Shown here: piece by piece, positions 12,010 to 24,664 of the stretch
Layout of the letters: every line of letters begins with the position of its first letter
Numbering within the stretch: the stretch's first letter is position 1
DNA from: Ophioderma brevispina
Taxonomy: Eukaryota; Echinodermata; Ophiuroidea; Amphilepidida; Ophiodermatidae
Direction of reading: 5' to 3'
DNA: 64,000 nucleotides
Assembly: GCA_023653785.1 (NCBI GenBank)
Contig: JAMKCH010007133.1
Location: forward strand, 16,227 to 80,226
Program-made: the position numbers and the translations under genes
Notes under the pieces: model-generated
What the model was told of the DNA's origin: nothing
Databases searched by the model: none
Seen by the model: the letters and a program-made list of their open reading frames with translations, nothing else

Positions 12010-13195
12010 ACTTCATCTAAATATACAGTTTTACTGTTGTGGTATCCATTGCAGAGAGATATGTGACGATACAAAGACGATTATTAGAACGTTTTCCTTT
12101 ATTATAACAATATTCAATGATAACGTGTGACTTTTACTTGTGATAGGGGCTACATGTTTCACTATTAATGCCCTAATTATCACCTATAAACTATCCTTCA
12201 TCGACGATATGGTATTGTGAGTGACGAGACTGTTACGGGACACAGGTTTGTCTTTTGGGTTTTTTCTAGGAAAATATTAAAGTAAAAAAAAAAAAAACAA
12301 TCAAAGAGGGGTGAAATTAGCCTACACGTTTCCAACAATACAGCTCGCCGTCAAAGAAGTAATCTTTGACACATAATTAAACATAACCGTTTATGATAGA
12401 AAGAGCAATCCTTTGGGTTTTAACCACAGTCTATGCGTATTTAAACATTTTTATAACAGTGTTACACCGAAGTCTTATTTTGTAGTTTTTCGTTTTCTCT
12501 AACAGTTCCCGGGCCGATCTCACGGGACCCACTTAACGTTAGCCTGCAGTCCGCTCCCCGTGACTACAGAAAACCAACTTACCTTGGAAAGTAACTAATG
12601 AACGCAGTCGCGTTTTAGTAAGATTTAATTAGATCTTAATTAATGAAGAATTGGGAAGTGTGGGAATGGGATGTTTATTGCAAGATTAATTTAAGCGCAT
12701 TTAAATTTCTCCGTTTTGCCGAATTTCTCTGGTTTTGTTTTGCTGTCGCTCGCACTGGTTGTTGTTTGGTGTACAGTGTTCTTACACAAGTATAACATAG
12801 CTGTCTAAGCCAAATAAGTACACCGAAAAAATGTTATCATCTTGTTTGTTGGAAACAAAAATAAGTATAAGTTGATTTCAATACAAACGCAAGTCTTGTT
12901 TATTTAATAAGATAACAGAACGCATGATGATGCTTTGAAACAATCATAGTCCAGTTATTAAATATAAGTAACACTTATTTAAAAAAAAATTGTCCAAAAT
13001 GAGATCATGAACAATCGAATCCTTGTCAAATAGACACAATAGTTGCATGATTTTCTCAGCAAGAAAATCGCCTTAAATCCTGCGTTTTTTTGACACACGA
13101 TGTATAACAGTAGTATTTTCATATTTTGACAATATTTTAATTTTGACTTTAGTTTACTTTCTAGCCCAAAAGCGTAGGCTATAGGCTTATAGGAT
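12010..13195. other. No supported gene; AT-rich noncoding
   Basis: I see no coding motifs, RNA gene or repeat array. A poly(A) tract near 12285 and a TTAATTAGATCTTAATTAA palindromic patch near 12625-12643 are the only visible structure. Confidence 0.5.
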
Positions 13196-13204
13196 TGAAT
13201 TATA

Positions 13205-13446
13205 CAGTTGGCTCAAATAGTATTTCAGCACTGATTGTTTTTTTTTTTCGATCAGCATTATGCATAAGTCCAATAATTTTGAAAGTTTTCATAATTATAC
13301 ATTGTGTGGTTAGTTCTTGCTCTTCATTTAACACCTCGCTTGTAAAAAAAAGCGTGCAAAAATGGGTTGAGATAGAGAGGCCAAAAGACGTAAACGCCAT
13401 ACGCAAAAGTTGCACTTTTAGCTGGATGACAGTGTCACTGCTACAC
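13205..13446. mobile_element. Long-TIR MITE, copy 3 (left arm only)
   Basis: The terminus CAGTTGGCTCAAATAGTATTTCAGC follows a TA. The copy then continues through TTTCGATCA, TTTTGAAAGTTTTCATAAT, TTCTTGCTCTTCATTTAA and GTGCAAAAATGGGTTGAGATAGAGAGGCCAAAAGACG, parallel to the left arm of copy 1. No right arm follows within the expected distance. It is useful as an uninterrupted reference showing where the LINE entered copy 1. Confidence 0.75.
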
Positions 13447-13449
13447 TAA

Positions 13450-15090
13450 CACGCGGAGCCAATAATTAATAATAGAATAATTATAGTAATAAGTAATATT
13501 AATAATTAATGATTAAGGTGAACGTACTATGTATATATAAGAATTTAATCAAGCTGTAAAACAATTAAACAAAATATCCGGGCTCTTGGTGACATGGATG
13601 GCCAACCCGAAGTCATTATAGCATGTTGGGATAAACATAAAAAAGCTATGATTGAGTCAATTGGATTGTGAACTTTCCGTTTGACCACAACGACTAGGGA
13701 TTTGACAGACATATTTATGACAAGGTGAGTAAAAAATGACCCTGATTGTGTCCGCCATTTTGAATTTTCATAGTAACATTATAATAGTGGATTAGTGAAA
13801 GCTTAGTCATTATCTAGTAATAACTGCAAAGATCATTTTCACATCGCCGGGTTAGGTAAGTAGACCGAACTACAGTTGCTTGAATCAATTAGCAGTCGGT
13901 CGCTCTGTCCTCGGATTCACATCCAGCGAAGGAAAATCAATGCCAGAAGAAAATGGGATATTTATTGATGCAGAAAAATGTAATGCTAGGCTATTAATCC
14001 CACAAAAGTCAGTCACATATACCATCGATGCCCTTTTAGTTTAGTCCTCATTCACTATAACCAATCATTGAAAAATAAAGTAACTTGTTACAGGGATCGT
14101 GTTGGAGGAGTTGAACCATATGAAGGAACAGACATCGGTGATTGAAACCTTGAGGTTTAAAGTATTGTCTATTGACCAAAATATGCACACATCTTGAAAA
14201 AGTGTTACAAATAAAACTTACCATACCACTAGGTTTTACCTTTAAGATACCACTTATTGACATAAACATGGAACATACACTAATCATCATTTCTGCGGGA
14301 GTCATTTGTTATTGCCCGCCGGGCATTTTTCAAATGAGGATCCGTGATCATGTTGATAGGGGATAAGCCGACAACTTGATTCAAAAGATTGTACTCGGCC
14401 TATACTTACACCGATTAGAATACCTTTGCAGCAAATTAAAGTAAAGATAATGAAAATATGCTTTCCGATGATATCACATATGTTAGATATATTTTATTGA
14501 AAAATTAAAAAAATGGCGGAACACAATCAGGGTATTTTTTTACTCACCCTGCACCAAGAAGGGAGACTAAGGGACAATCTAGCATGAGGAGATCTATTTC
14601 AGAAAATGTACTATGGTCTCAGCTCTAGCTCTTAATTTACAGGCGAGTTGTTATGAAAATTAATATTATGGCTACAACCTACACAATCAAAGCAGATACT
14701 GCTAACTTATTTCTTTGTGTTTGTTAGTTATCAATCTACATGTTAGGAATATGACACTATAATGTGACAATGGACGACTGTTGGATATTAGGCAATACAA
14801 GCAAAATATTACGGGGGGGGGGAGGTATATGTACTTTTGTCAGCGTATTTTGAAGATAAGATTTGCCTTTTGACTAAATTACTCTTTGAGATCTCACAGA
14901 ATAATAATAATAAAAAGGGTACTAATAAACATTAACAACAATAACGGACAATAAAATAACAACAATAATACAATAGCAACAACAACTTAACAACAACACT
15001 AACAAACAAACAATTAAATCGATGTTCTGTCCTGAAGGTTCGATTCATCTATTATGAGTGAATGTATCTATGTAGACGACCTAGTGGTAT
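13450..15090. other. No supported gene
   Basis: AT-rich DNA with AATAAT-type runs near 13460-13510 and 14900-15005 (AAT/AAC trinucleotide-rich) and a G run at 14813-14822. ORFs at 14048-14366 overlap on opposite strands and show no domain. Confidence 0.5.
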
Positions 15091-15095
15091 AGTGA

Positions 15096-15263
15096 CCGTA
15101 TTCAATAGCCAGCCATGTTGGTGGAACAACGAGATAGACGCATTCCAGTAATAAATACATCACCTGTCAATGATCCCTGTGCAACTTCGCTAAACATGGG
15201 ATCGATGGATGAATGTAGCATCTTGTCCACCAACATGTCTTGTGGTTACGTCATTGAATACGG
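15096..15263. mobile_element. Small palindromic element with paired inverted arms
   Basis: CCGTATTCAA (15096-15105) and CATGTTGGTGGA (15114-15125) pair with TCCACCAACATG (15226-15237) and TTGAATACGG (15254-15263). The order and outer/inner arrangement are conserved, so the 168-bp segment can fold back. This is typical of a MITE. No transposase is present and the family is unknown. The ORF at 15115-15297 lies over it and is not taken as a gene. Confidence 0.6.
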
Positions 15264-15269
15264 TATATT

Positions 15270-16045
15270 GGCTCAAAGAGGCACCCGAATAATATAATTA
15301 CAAGTGAAATGAATAAAAAAAAAGATAAAAAAAACATAGTAATGGGAGTAGATATATTTGTTTAAAAAAAAAAACATTATTAACGTAAGACCTAGATAGA
15401 TAATTAGACAGATGGATAGAAATAAATATGTTTTCGATAAACTCTTGCTAACTGACCAAGATGCGTGTGCATGAGTCCAGGTGAGGCGAAGGGTCAATTT
15501 CATGATTCAATATCATTATGACGTCGCGTTACCATGGGAATACCACGGGTTAGAACATGCCGTGACACTTTCATAATTTCTCATGAGAACTAACTGCAAA
15601 TTACTACCCCCTATTGGCAGTAGTATTAGCACAGAGTGTGTATATTGTTACACTATACACGCGATAAGAAGATAAGTAGCAAGGCCCAAATTTGGTTACA
15701 ATTTGATTTAAAATACATAAGATCAAATCAATTGACCACTTCAGACTGTTTAAGATGCAACGAGAGTTTTCATAGTCATAGTCATAATTTATTTCCATCA
15801 GATAAAAAACACCAAAAAGAGCAACATAAAAACAACTTATATGGAAACATTAAGATGAGAGGAGGAGCAAATGAAGCAAAACTAGCCTGTGAAAACGTGT
15901 TTTTGGAACCCCTTAAATAACCAGTTATACAAGAACTAACAAGAAATATTAAAATAACATTCAAGTTAACATTAATTGCTCATATACACTTACACTCGCT
16001 CGCTTTCCAAGCATTTCACCAACACACAACACAACAAGAAAGCAT
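15270..16045. other. No supported gene
   Basis: A-rich stretches near 15308-15380 and overlapping small ORFs on both strands at 15604-15964. No motif or repeat is recognised. Confidence 0.5.
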
Positions 16046-16054
16046 TACCCATGA

Positions 16055-17500
16055 AATCAATCAATTTCAATCAATCAAATGTATTTGAACTTCAACATGA
16101 CAGCAATGTTAACATATATCAATGAGCAAGCCAAGCAAGAAAATTTTTTTTAAAATGATAATATTAAAGTTAGAGAAAATAACAATTCATTATGAAAAGT
16201 AAATTAAAACAAAGCAAATTTTAGGCAAGCAAAGGCATAATTGATAAATGAAGTGAAGCTGAGAATATGAAGATCGAGGTCAATGCTAACGCAGGGGTTG
16301 TGGGCGTTGAAAGGCGCGAGACCTCTTCTTAAGTTCTACAATTATATCTATAAAAAATAGATAACACAAGATTTATATTACATTAAGGGGAGACAGACAA
16401 ACAAGCACAGAACAAACAATCATGTCCAAATAAGGAGGAAAAGGAGGAAGGAAGAGGAAAGGAAAGAAGGGGAAAGGAAGCAAAGAAACAGAGGAGGGAA
16501 GGAAAGAGAGGAGGAATAAGGTAAGGAAGGATAACAGTGAGAGAAAGGAGATGGGAAGGAAGAAAGAGGGAAGGACAAAGGGAAGCGAATACAAGGAATA
16601 AGGCACTGAAGGACTGAAAGAGAGAAGTGAGGGAGGAAAACAGACTGAGGGAGGGAATTGATGAAGCAACCAAGAACAGGAATCATCACTAACATATATG
16701 CAGTTATATAGCTTCAAACCACACAGTATACAATGATCTGGAATTATAAAACAATTGCAATACGTGTCCATATAGGTTGACCCCCAAAAAATTAACATAA
16801 TATTTGAGATCTAAGGGCTGTCTGAAATTGGCCTAGGGATTTAACGCTTTTGATGTGATTTGGCAGGTTATTCCACAGCTTCGGACCAGTGCTGAAGATG
16901 GTTTCATTTTTTGCTTGGGTATTCTGTAATCTTCTCTGTTTCGGGTATTATAATTGTGATTTTCCCGATGAATGGTGAAGATATTATCAAAAGACTGGGG
17001 TAACATATTATTCTTGTACTTAAACATAAAAGTAGCTACTTCTTTTTTATACATATCGAAGATGTTGAGTGCATTGAATCTTTCAAATAAAGGTTTTGTT
17101 GGACTCAAATATTCACTATTTGAAATTATCCTCATTGCACGTTTTTGGAGACGGAAAATTTTATTCATATGTTGCTTACTAGTATTTCCCCACAATAATA
17201 AACCATAATTTAGATATTAAAGGCAGGACTAATGAACAATATAATGTAGGCCTATACATTGCATTTGTGGGTAAAAATGACTTCAGCTTGTTTAGAACCC
17301 CAATGTTTCTAGCGCATACTTTACTCACATTATCAACATGTTTATTCCACACAAGGTTTTCATCAATTATGATCCCTAAGAATTTTTGCTTCATGCACTC
17401 TATTTATCTATTTTTCACATATCAGGTGATGTCCCTAAAAATTGAAAGCCCTGATTTTTGCACTGATGAAAGTAAAGCTCGTTTCCATTAAAAGGTATCC
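16055..17500 (-). mobile_element. CR1/L2-like LINE, C-terminal ORF2 and long 3' UTR with TTGA tail
   Basis: Reading the minus strand from about 17395 down gives KFLGIIIDENLVW, then a helix with CARNIGVLNKLKSFLP, a frameshift near 17200, then LLLWGNTSKQH, IFRLQKRAMRIIS and HNYNTRNREDY (near 16949-16981). These are the standard C-terminal landmarks of CR1/jockey-type ORF2 after the RT core. Coding ends at 16833. The 3' UTR, about 780 bp, holds a pure CT tract (GA on the plus strand, about 16430-16660). It ends with repeated TTGA, seen on the plus strand as ATCAATCAATTTCAATCAATCAAAT at 16057-16081. RT core and endonuclease are missing, so the copy is 5' truncated. ORFs inside the CT tract are artefacts. 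Confidence 0.85.
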
Positions 17501-20500
17501 CCATTAAAAACGCCGAAGCTAAGAATTGTTTCTTTGATACAATATAAGCAAATCAAAATCACTTTTTGGTTTCACTTTAAAGTTATTTCTGTACCCCCTC
17601 CCCCCCCCGCACTTGTATTCAAAGGTGGCTACGATGCATGAACAAGAAAACGCGTAAAAAGAGTCTACGCGTACATTGATAAGGATGTCAAAAACAGTAA
17701 ATTGGAAAAAAAGGTATGCTTTTTCGTAACCATGAAAATGTGGTGTACGGGTATGTACTCACAATAAGCAGAGATCAAGCGGACATTAAACGTCGAGTTT
17801 GTAAAAACCGTGAGTTTGAAAAGACTCACGACGAGTTTCTGTTTGCCAATAGATTTCGCCTTATCTACAAATAGGTTCACACAACATCAATCCTTCAAAT
17901 ATCCAGCTTCAGAGCAATATCAGAAACACTAGACAAAATGCAGGTCCACACCCGATATTAAGATCCACTCCATTTTAGCGGTTTCTGATGCGCCCTTTAT
18001 AAAATTTAGTTTGCTGTCCCGTGATAACCGCCAATATGGGGGTAAATGTATTAATTAATAGAAGAAAAAGTAGAACCAACGTGTATTTCTGCATAATTAA
18101 TTTTGTAAGCCATTATTTTCCGGAGCATCGGAAGTGAGTTATACTGAAAAACCCTCAATTCTCTGAAAAAAACGTCCCATCATTTTTCTCTGGAAACGCC
18201 CAATTTCTCTTGTGTCGATTTAAGCTGTTTAAAAAAAACCAAAAAACTTTTTCATGCGGGTTAATGTTTCGTGCATTCTGACTCTTGACACAAAAGACAC
18301 TTAAAACCAAAGCCTTCCACATTTTCCATCTTTAAGGATTAGGTATGAATAGAAATAGGTCAATGTCCCTTGATTGGCATCCTGAATTGCAAGTTATAAG
18401 GCTTGTTTGGGTGGCGCACCGTGTTAATGTAGCAAAGGAAAATGACAGAACAAAATGTAAACGAAATAACATTATATCTAACATCATATAACATCATATA
18501 TTGACATATTAAAGTTATAATTATTAAACAAAAGCTTTTGAACGCAAATAAACTTCTGGAGCTGCTGACGCGACGAGGCATGGAAGTGCGGTGGTTCACC
18601 TCAATTTTGAAATGTAGCAGTTTGTTTATTTTATACCTCACTGGGTTAGCTTGACACTTCCGCGCACACGCACTTCTTATCGTAACTCAAGATAAATACG
18701 CGTGTTGTTTATTGTATTTCATTTCTGCTAGTGAACCGGAGATGGAAAACATGATACCAAAGAACTCCTGTAGTGTCCTCTTAATCATGCTCGTTTTAAC
18801 CTATTTTGAGACCTTCTGAGAAAGATTCTTTTTAATTTAATAATTTTATTTGTGATTGCAATAATGAAGAGAACACACTTTGGTCAAAATGTCTCTATAA
18901 TGAGAATGTAGTGGTGAGGAAAATCCTAAATTGTTTTAATAAACTTTGATTAATATGGTTCGGAAGTAATCAAATCCCCACTTCACGCTTTTTGCACCAA
19001 CAACATCCTCCAACACTTGAACACATTTTGCTGGTTTCTGATGTCTCTTACAACCATGACTACCAAGGGGATCAAGTGTCACACATGGTACCATAAACGG
19101 ATCACTTACTAATTGATAAATTGACAGAATCTTTAATGGAATTTTGGACGGTTCATTAAACCTGTTCACATGTCATGTCAATCTTGCATGGATTCTAACA
19201 CTTCCAGAGCAATTTGTTGGTATTCTAACTTACATTCACGCTAGCTGTAAGCATGTTAAAACCTGTTAAATTTCAAGCATTATTATCACGTTTCTTTCTG
19301 AATTAATTAAAGATTTGATACATAAACCTTAATTTAGTCTCCGCTTAATAAACCTACAATGATACTCTCATAATTTAGATTATTCAATCAAGTTCAACGC
19401 TTTGGTCATTATTTAGATAGATAACTCAAATTCGTCTTACATAGTGAAGGTTGGACTGAGTCTTTCAAGAAAATACGACGTGGTTTGTTCAAGTGAGAAA
19501 ATCGATGTGAACTAAGGCCCATAGCCAGGTCCCGCCCCAAACTAAAGTACTAAAAATGTAAAATGCTATTTGTAAGCATAGTCATTTTATTTATTTATAA
19601 ACTTTATTTATTTGTCTGAAAAGGTCAATATTTTGGGTAAAAGGTCCATTTGGCCAAATTCGCTCCATGGCAAATAAATCTTTCCCTGCTTTTCTGGAGG
19701 ATTCTCTTGAATTTAATGCATATAGCAATATTGGGTTTGGCCTGGCAAATGCCCAATGTTATAAATAAAAGTTGAAAAGTAAGTTAGTTTCAACTCTTTT
19801 GAAAACTAAGAGTTTCAAAAGGAGGATTTTTTTTATTTTACAAAAGTTTTAATTTAATCTGCAAGATATTGAAGCAGATTATCTTGCGTTGTTTTTGCTT
19901 ATTTTCTCAGTATTTACAGCAATTTATAAGAATTATGTTTCGCGGACTTTCGAGGAAGCTAAGACTTGCATTTCTGCACTAAGTAAAAAGGAGTAGAACC
20001 TGAGATTTTTTTTTAATTCCAAATAACCAAAATGAAAATAAACACTGCTAAAATCTCTGATTGAGGTACGAATGTAACAGTTTTGACGACATAGTTTCTA
20101 AAACAGCGTTACCCTCGTTTATACCAAAGGAGTGATTACTATTCTATTTTTGTGTGTTTTGTTTGTATGTTTGTTTTTGCGCCCTACTAAAACCCCTTTT
20201 ATGGTGGCAAATGGTTTTAATGTAATTGTCAATTGACATTTACTCTCCTTTTAACATTTTTAATGCAAAAACAAACCCCCACCTGGCCATAGTAAGGTAT
20301 AGAGTGATCCCAAAGCCCGGTCCCAAAGTGATGGATGGGGTGGCATACCTTCCCTCGGGAGAGAGGTACCAACATGCCTAGTACGACGCAGGAATATCAC
20401 AGATACTTGATTTTGATACAAATGGATAGCTACGATCCTTCTCCTTCCCTTGATACCAAAATGAATACCAACATGCCTAGCATTACGTCAGAATGACGTC

Positions 20501-21300
20501 ATAAAGTTCGCATGGCAGCAAAACTATCAATTTCCATAGACATAGGCGGTTTTTGGCTCTAAGGGATGGCAGATGACTAGTTTTACATACATAGAGCGGT
20601 TTACTAGTGCTATGTTTCTGAGTCAGTAAAATTGCAAAATATTAATTTTCCATCCAGTATTTTCATACTTTCTTAGTCTTGTGACGTCATAGGGACATCA
20701 TAATGGGAATATTTGTACCTATTTTGATACCAATGCAAAGAAAAACATCTCTATGTTCTGATCTATATTTATTTATATTTTCTTATTTCACTGAGCAAAA
20801 TTGCTGCAAGTTTGGGAAAAATCATCAAACTTCATCATTTTAGCAACATTAAAACGGTTCTGTAAATTGAAATTATTATTATATAACCATATTAACCTCT
20901 AGATGACCAGAAATAGCGACAGTGATTGACATAAAAGGAACAGTCGGTTGTAAATTGGCTAATACGGTATACTCTTATTTGACTCCGCATCTCCAAATAC
21001 GCGCCTTCTCTTGCATACCCTATCTCTTTCTATATAACTTTTCAGAAAATTTGCCATAATTTTGAAACTTAAACAAAACAATGACAAGATGACTCTAGCA
21101 TGAGGAGAAGGAGAACAAAAGAAAAAAATAAAGAAAAAAAAAACGAAAAGGGGAAGGAGAATGTAAAAAGGAAAGAAACTTGAGGGTAAGATACTTATTC
21201 GTGGTATAAAATCATGAAATTTATTTATTGTCGTCAGTCTTGTAAACAAAAATACATCACAAGATGAACTAATCAATGCCTAAATTCATATCTGTAGAAT
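17500..21300. other. No supported gene upstream of the twist region
   Basis: AT-rich noncoding DNA. Visible small structure includes a C run near 17600-17608, a TTTATTTATTTATAAACTTTATTTATTTG stretch near 19586-19614, and two direct copies of TACCAACATGCCTAG about 100 bp apart (near 20368 and 20468). ORFs at 17665-17880, 18360-18641 and 18936-19169 on the minus strand show no domains. Confidence 0.5.
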
Positions 21301-21315
21301 GCTTAAGGTAGTAAC

Positions 21316-21382
21316 GGTCCTTCGGAATAAAGATCCTTCGGAATAACGGCCCTTCGGAATAAAGACCCTTCGGAATAACGGA
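21316..21382. repeat. 16-bp tandem repeat, CCTTCGGAATAA core, four units
   Basis: CCTTCGGAATAA occurs four times at 16-bp spacing. The 4-base linkers are AGAT, CGGC and AGAC, followed by CGGA. Alternate units agree better with each other, implying a 32-bp higher-order unit. The minus-strand ORF at 21286-21636 reads through it and is considered spurious. Confidence 0.9.
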
Positions 21383-21959
21383 CTGTCCCCATAATGACTA
21401 CCATCCCAATTGTTTTCATAGAATGTCCGTAAGTAGCCGCTGTTGATTAAATTGCTGCTTTTGTGATTTTTGTAAAATGTATATAGGCCAACTACCTTTA
21501 GTGTAAAACACCAGGAATTACGTGAAAATAAGAAGAAGCTCCTCGTTATTTCAATCAAAACTTTTTTTACCTGGCTTGGTGTTGTCTGGTTGGAAGTAGA
21601 TTTACTGTTACAGCGTCTCAAGTAAAGGAGGGTCATAAAGTTCAGAAACTGTCACTGTAAGGGTCGAATTACATGTCACAACGTTAATGGACATCAACGG
21701 GGGAAGGTGCGGGGACCTTATAGCAAGTATACCGCATATGCATGTCACACGATTGGGTTAGCTGCTACACTACGCTAGCCCCGCCTCCACACATGACCAC
21801 CAATCTCCGGAGAAAAACTCTTGACTCTATGCTGTGCCTACATATCCAACAGCGAGTGTGGAAGTGGCATGCTGAGTCTTACGCCACAGATTTTGTGTTG
21901 CTAGTTTAAAATCAACCCGTGTTCTGGTTTTGGTCTCATTTCATCCGCAAACACAGAGA

Positions 21960-22779
<820 letters not shown>

Positions 22780-22826
22780 AACAAACATTGCAAAAAAACT
22801 CATCTTGTGGAATAAGAATGGTAAGT
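22780..22826 (+). promoter_or_regulatory. Twist 3' UTR start and splice donor
   Basis: 41 bases after the TAG stop comes AATG|GTAAGT, a perfect U1-type donor with GT at 22821. Vertebrate TWIST1 also has its only intron in the 3' UTR, so this donor probably joins a noncoding last exon downstream. That acceptor was not identified. No AATAAA occurs between the stop and the donor. Confidence 0.7.
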
Positions 22827-24410
22827 TAAAGTACCATTCATGTAGATAATGAGGTGGTTTGTTATATATTTTACTGTCTTAAACAACATCACCTGCAAGT
22901 AGCCAAAGCGGAGTCGTAGATGTTGGTATGTATCCGACCACAGGCCGAAGATTGTAGACCGTGGAATGTGACCAAATTTGGCCTAAAACCAATCAAAATA
23001 AGCAGTTGCACGATCCATACACATTTCACCATGCAGTGCATGTCAATGTCACTACGATGTATAGTAGCTTATAGTCGTGACCCGAATGTCACTTCATAGG
23101 ATACTAATATTTCGCACAGAACTGGGGTCGATCTATACTACCATCGCGATCACGTCTTTGATTAGAATTTGTAAATCGAACCGATAGGGCGAAAATATGA
23201 AGTGACCGTTTTCCAGTTGCCTATATTATTAACGGTAAACAGTGTATCATGGTTGACTCGGATAACATTCGCACATTGCCTTTAATCCCATACTAAGTCC
23301 GTCATTGGGAGGGGGTTTATGAAACTTTGTCGCATGGTAGATCTAGACCTATTAATTTTTTATGTTGTTGCTTTACCGAGTATAGTCAAACCCTTAAATT
23401 AGTGTGTAAAGTAACCTGTAGGCGGTCGCTAAGTTATTCGCGCAAATCCCCTGAAGTGCACCGGTTAAAAGGCCAGGAGCTCTGGGACTAACATAGTATA
23501 GGCAGTAAGAATCGAGACACAGCGACGAAATCATGCCGCAACGAGTACAAAGTAGTTTGTTTTCATCAATGGCACGAGATGAATTTTAGAAATTATGTTT
23601 AATAACAAACTAGACTTTGGTCTAATTCGAGGAATTGGCTTACCATTGCACTAAATTAACCAAAACAACACATAATTTAAAGAACAAATTCAGATCATTC
23701 CAATTATAAAGCTATTGCAATATTTGAGTACTTCCTTAACCGTAAATTCGCAATTAATATGGATTGTCTGTATACAATTTGACGTATCATTACGTCCTGA
23801 GCTGCTGGCATCTCCCCACACCTTGAAGTTGGTTGTCTTTGTCGTTGATCATGCTGATAGTATGCTCATAATACTTCCTATGAGTTAACACTCAAGACCC
23901 ATTCTTAATTCGACAGCTAGACATGGTAACTAGCCCAAACCATGTAAAATCAAACACGTGCTATTTCGAATAAAACAGGCATATATGTAAGATAACGATG
24001 AACAACAACCAAAACAAGCTATTTTTTAAACTTTATCAATAATCAATTATTCCTATAGAAACCAACGCTTTATTCCGGACGAAGAATGATTACATGAATT
24101 GCATACCGCAGTCAGATATACCTAAGAAATACTGTAGATAGGTTTGCACAGGGCATAAACAACACATAACTGGTGTAAAACTTGTAAATTTGTAATTTAC
24201 AGACCTATAGTAAAACTTGATTTTATTAACTTAAAGGTAACATTTTGTTTCAAAAAGTCAATTAATCTTACATACTCCCTATTTTTGGTGATAGAGTTTA
24301 GTTCAAACTGTAAACTGCTGCAGCTAGGAACTATTACTTAAGTGTTTATGAAAGTATCCACTTTGGACCTGGCTAGCGAAACTTCTTTATCAAATTAAGA
24401 AAAGTCATCC
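22827..24410 (+). other. Probable start of twist 3' UTR intron; noncoding
   Basis: Follows the donor at 22821. There is no coding frame of note, RNA gene or array. GC is locally slightly higher up to about 23560, with no recognised element. Confidence 0.45.
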
Positions 24411-24412
24411 AT

Positions 24413-24660
24413 TCGAATTCAATTGTCATAGACAGGCATGCTATAGTTATGCATGAATGTGAGTGTTAGACAAATGTCCATTCCCAAGAGGAGGGAGCAT
24501 TGGCTAGTGGGCATGATAGATGACATCAGTGGGCAATTTTCTCTTGGACACACTATATTTAATGATGATACGATAAGAGATGAGATACCTGTTCCATTCG
24601 TGACATTCCATAGCACACCTGTGATCTGTCTAGATGGCAATTGAGTTTGAATTAGCACTT
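24413..24660. mobile_element. Degraded palindromic element
   Basis: The left arm near 24413-24445 (AATTCAATTGTCATAGACAG, then GCATGCTATAG) pairs imperfectly with the right arm near 24605-24656 (ATAGCACACCTGTGATCTGTC, then TAGATGGCAATTGAGTTTGAATT). The arms are gapped and about 35-45 bp long. Long ORFs on both strands over the same interval (24419-24700 minus, 24453-24644 plus) are explained by this symmetry. It is likely an old MITE. Confidence 0.5.
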
Positions 24661-24664
24661 TTGA

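Noticed and set aside
16373..16798. 141-codon Ser/Phe/Leu-rich minus ORF resembling a membrane protein
   Set aside because: Low-complexity CT tract within the 3' UTR of a LINE; three frames are open at once.
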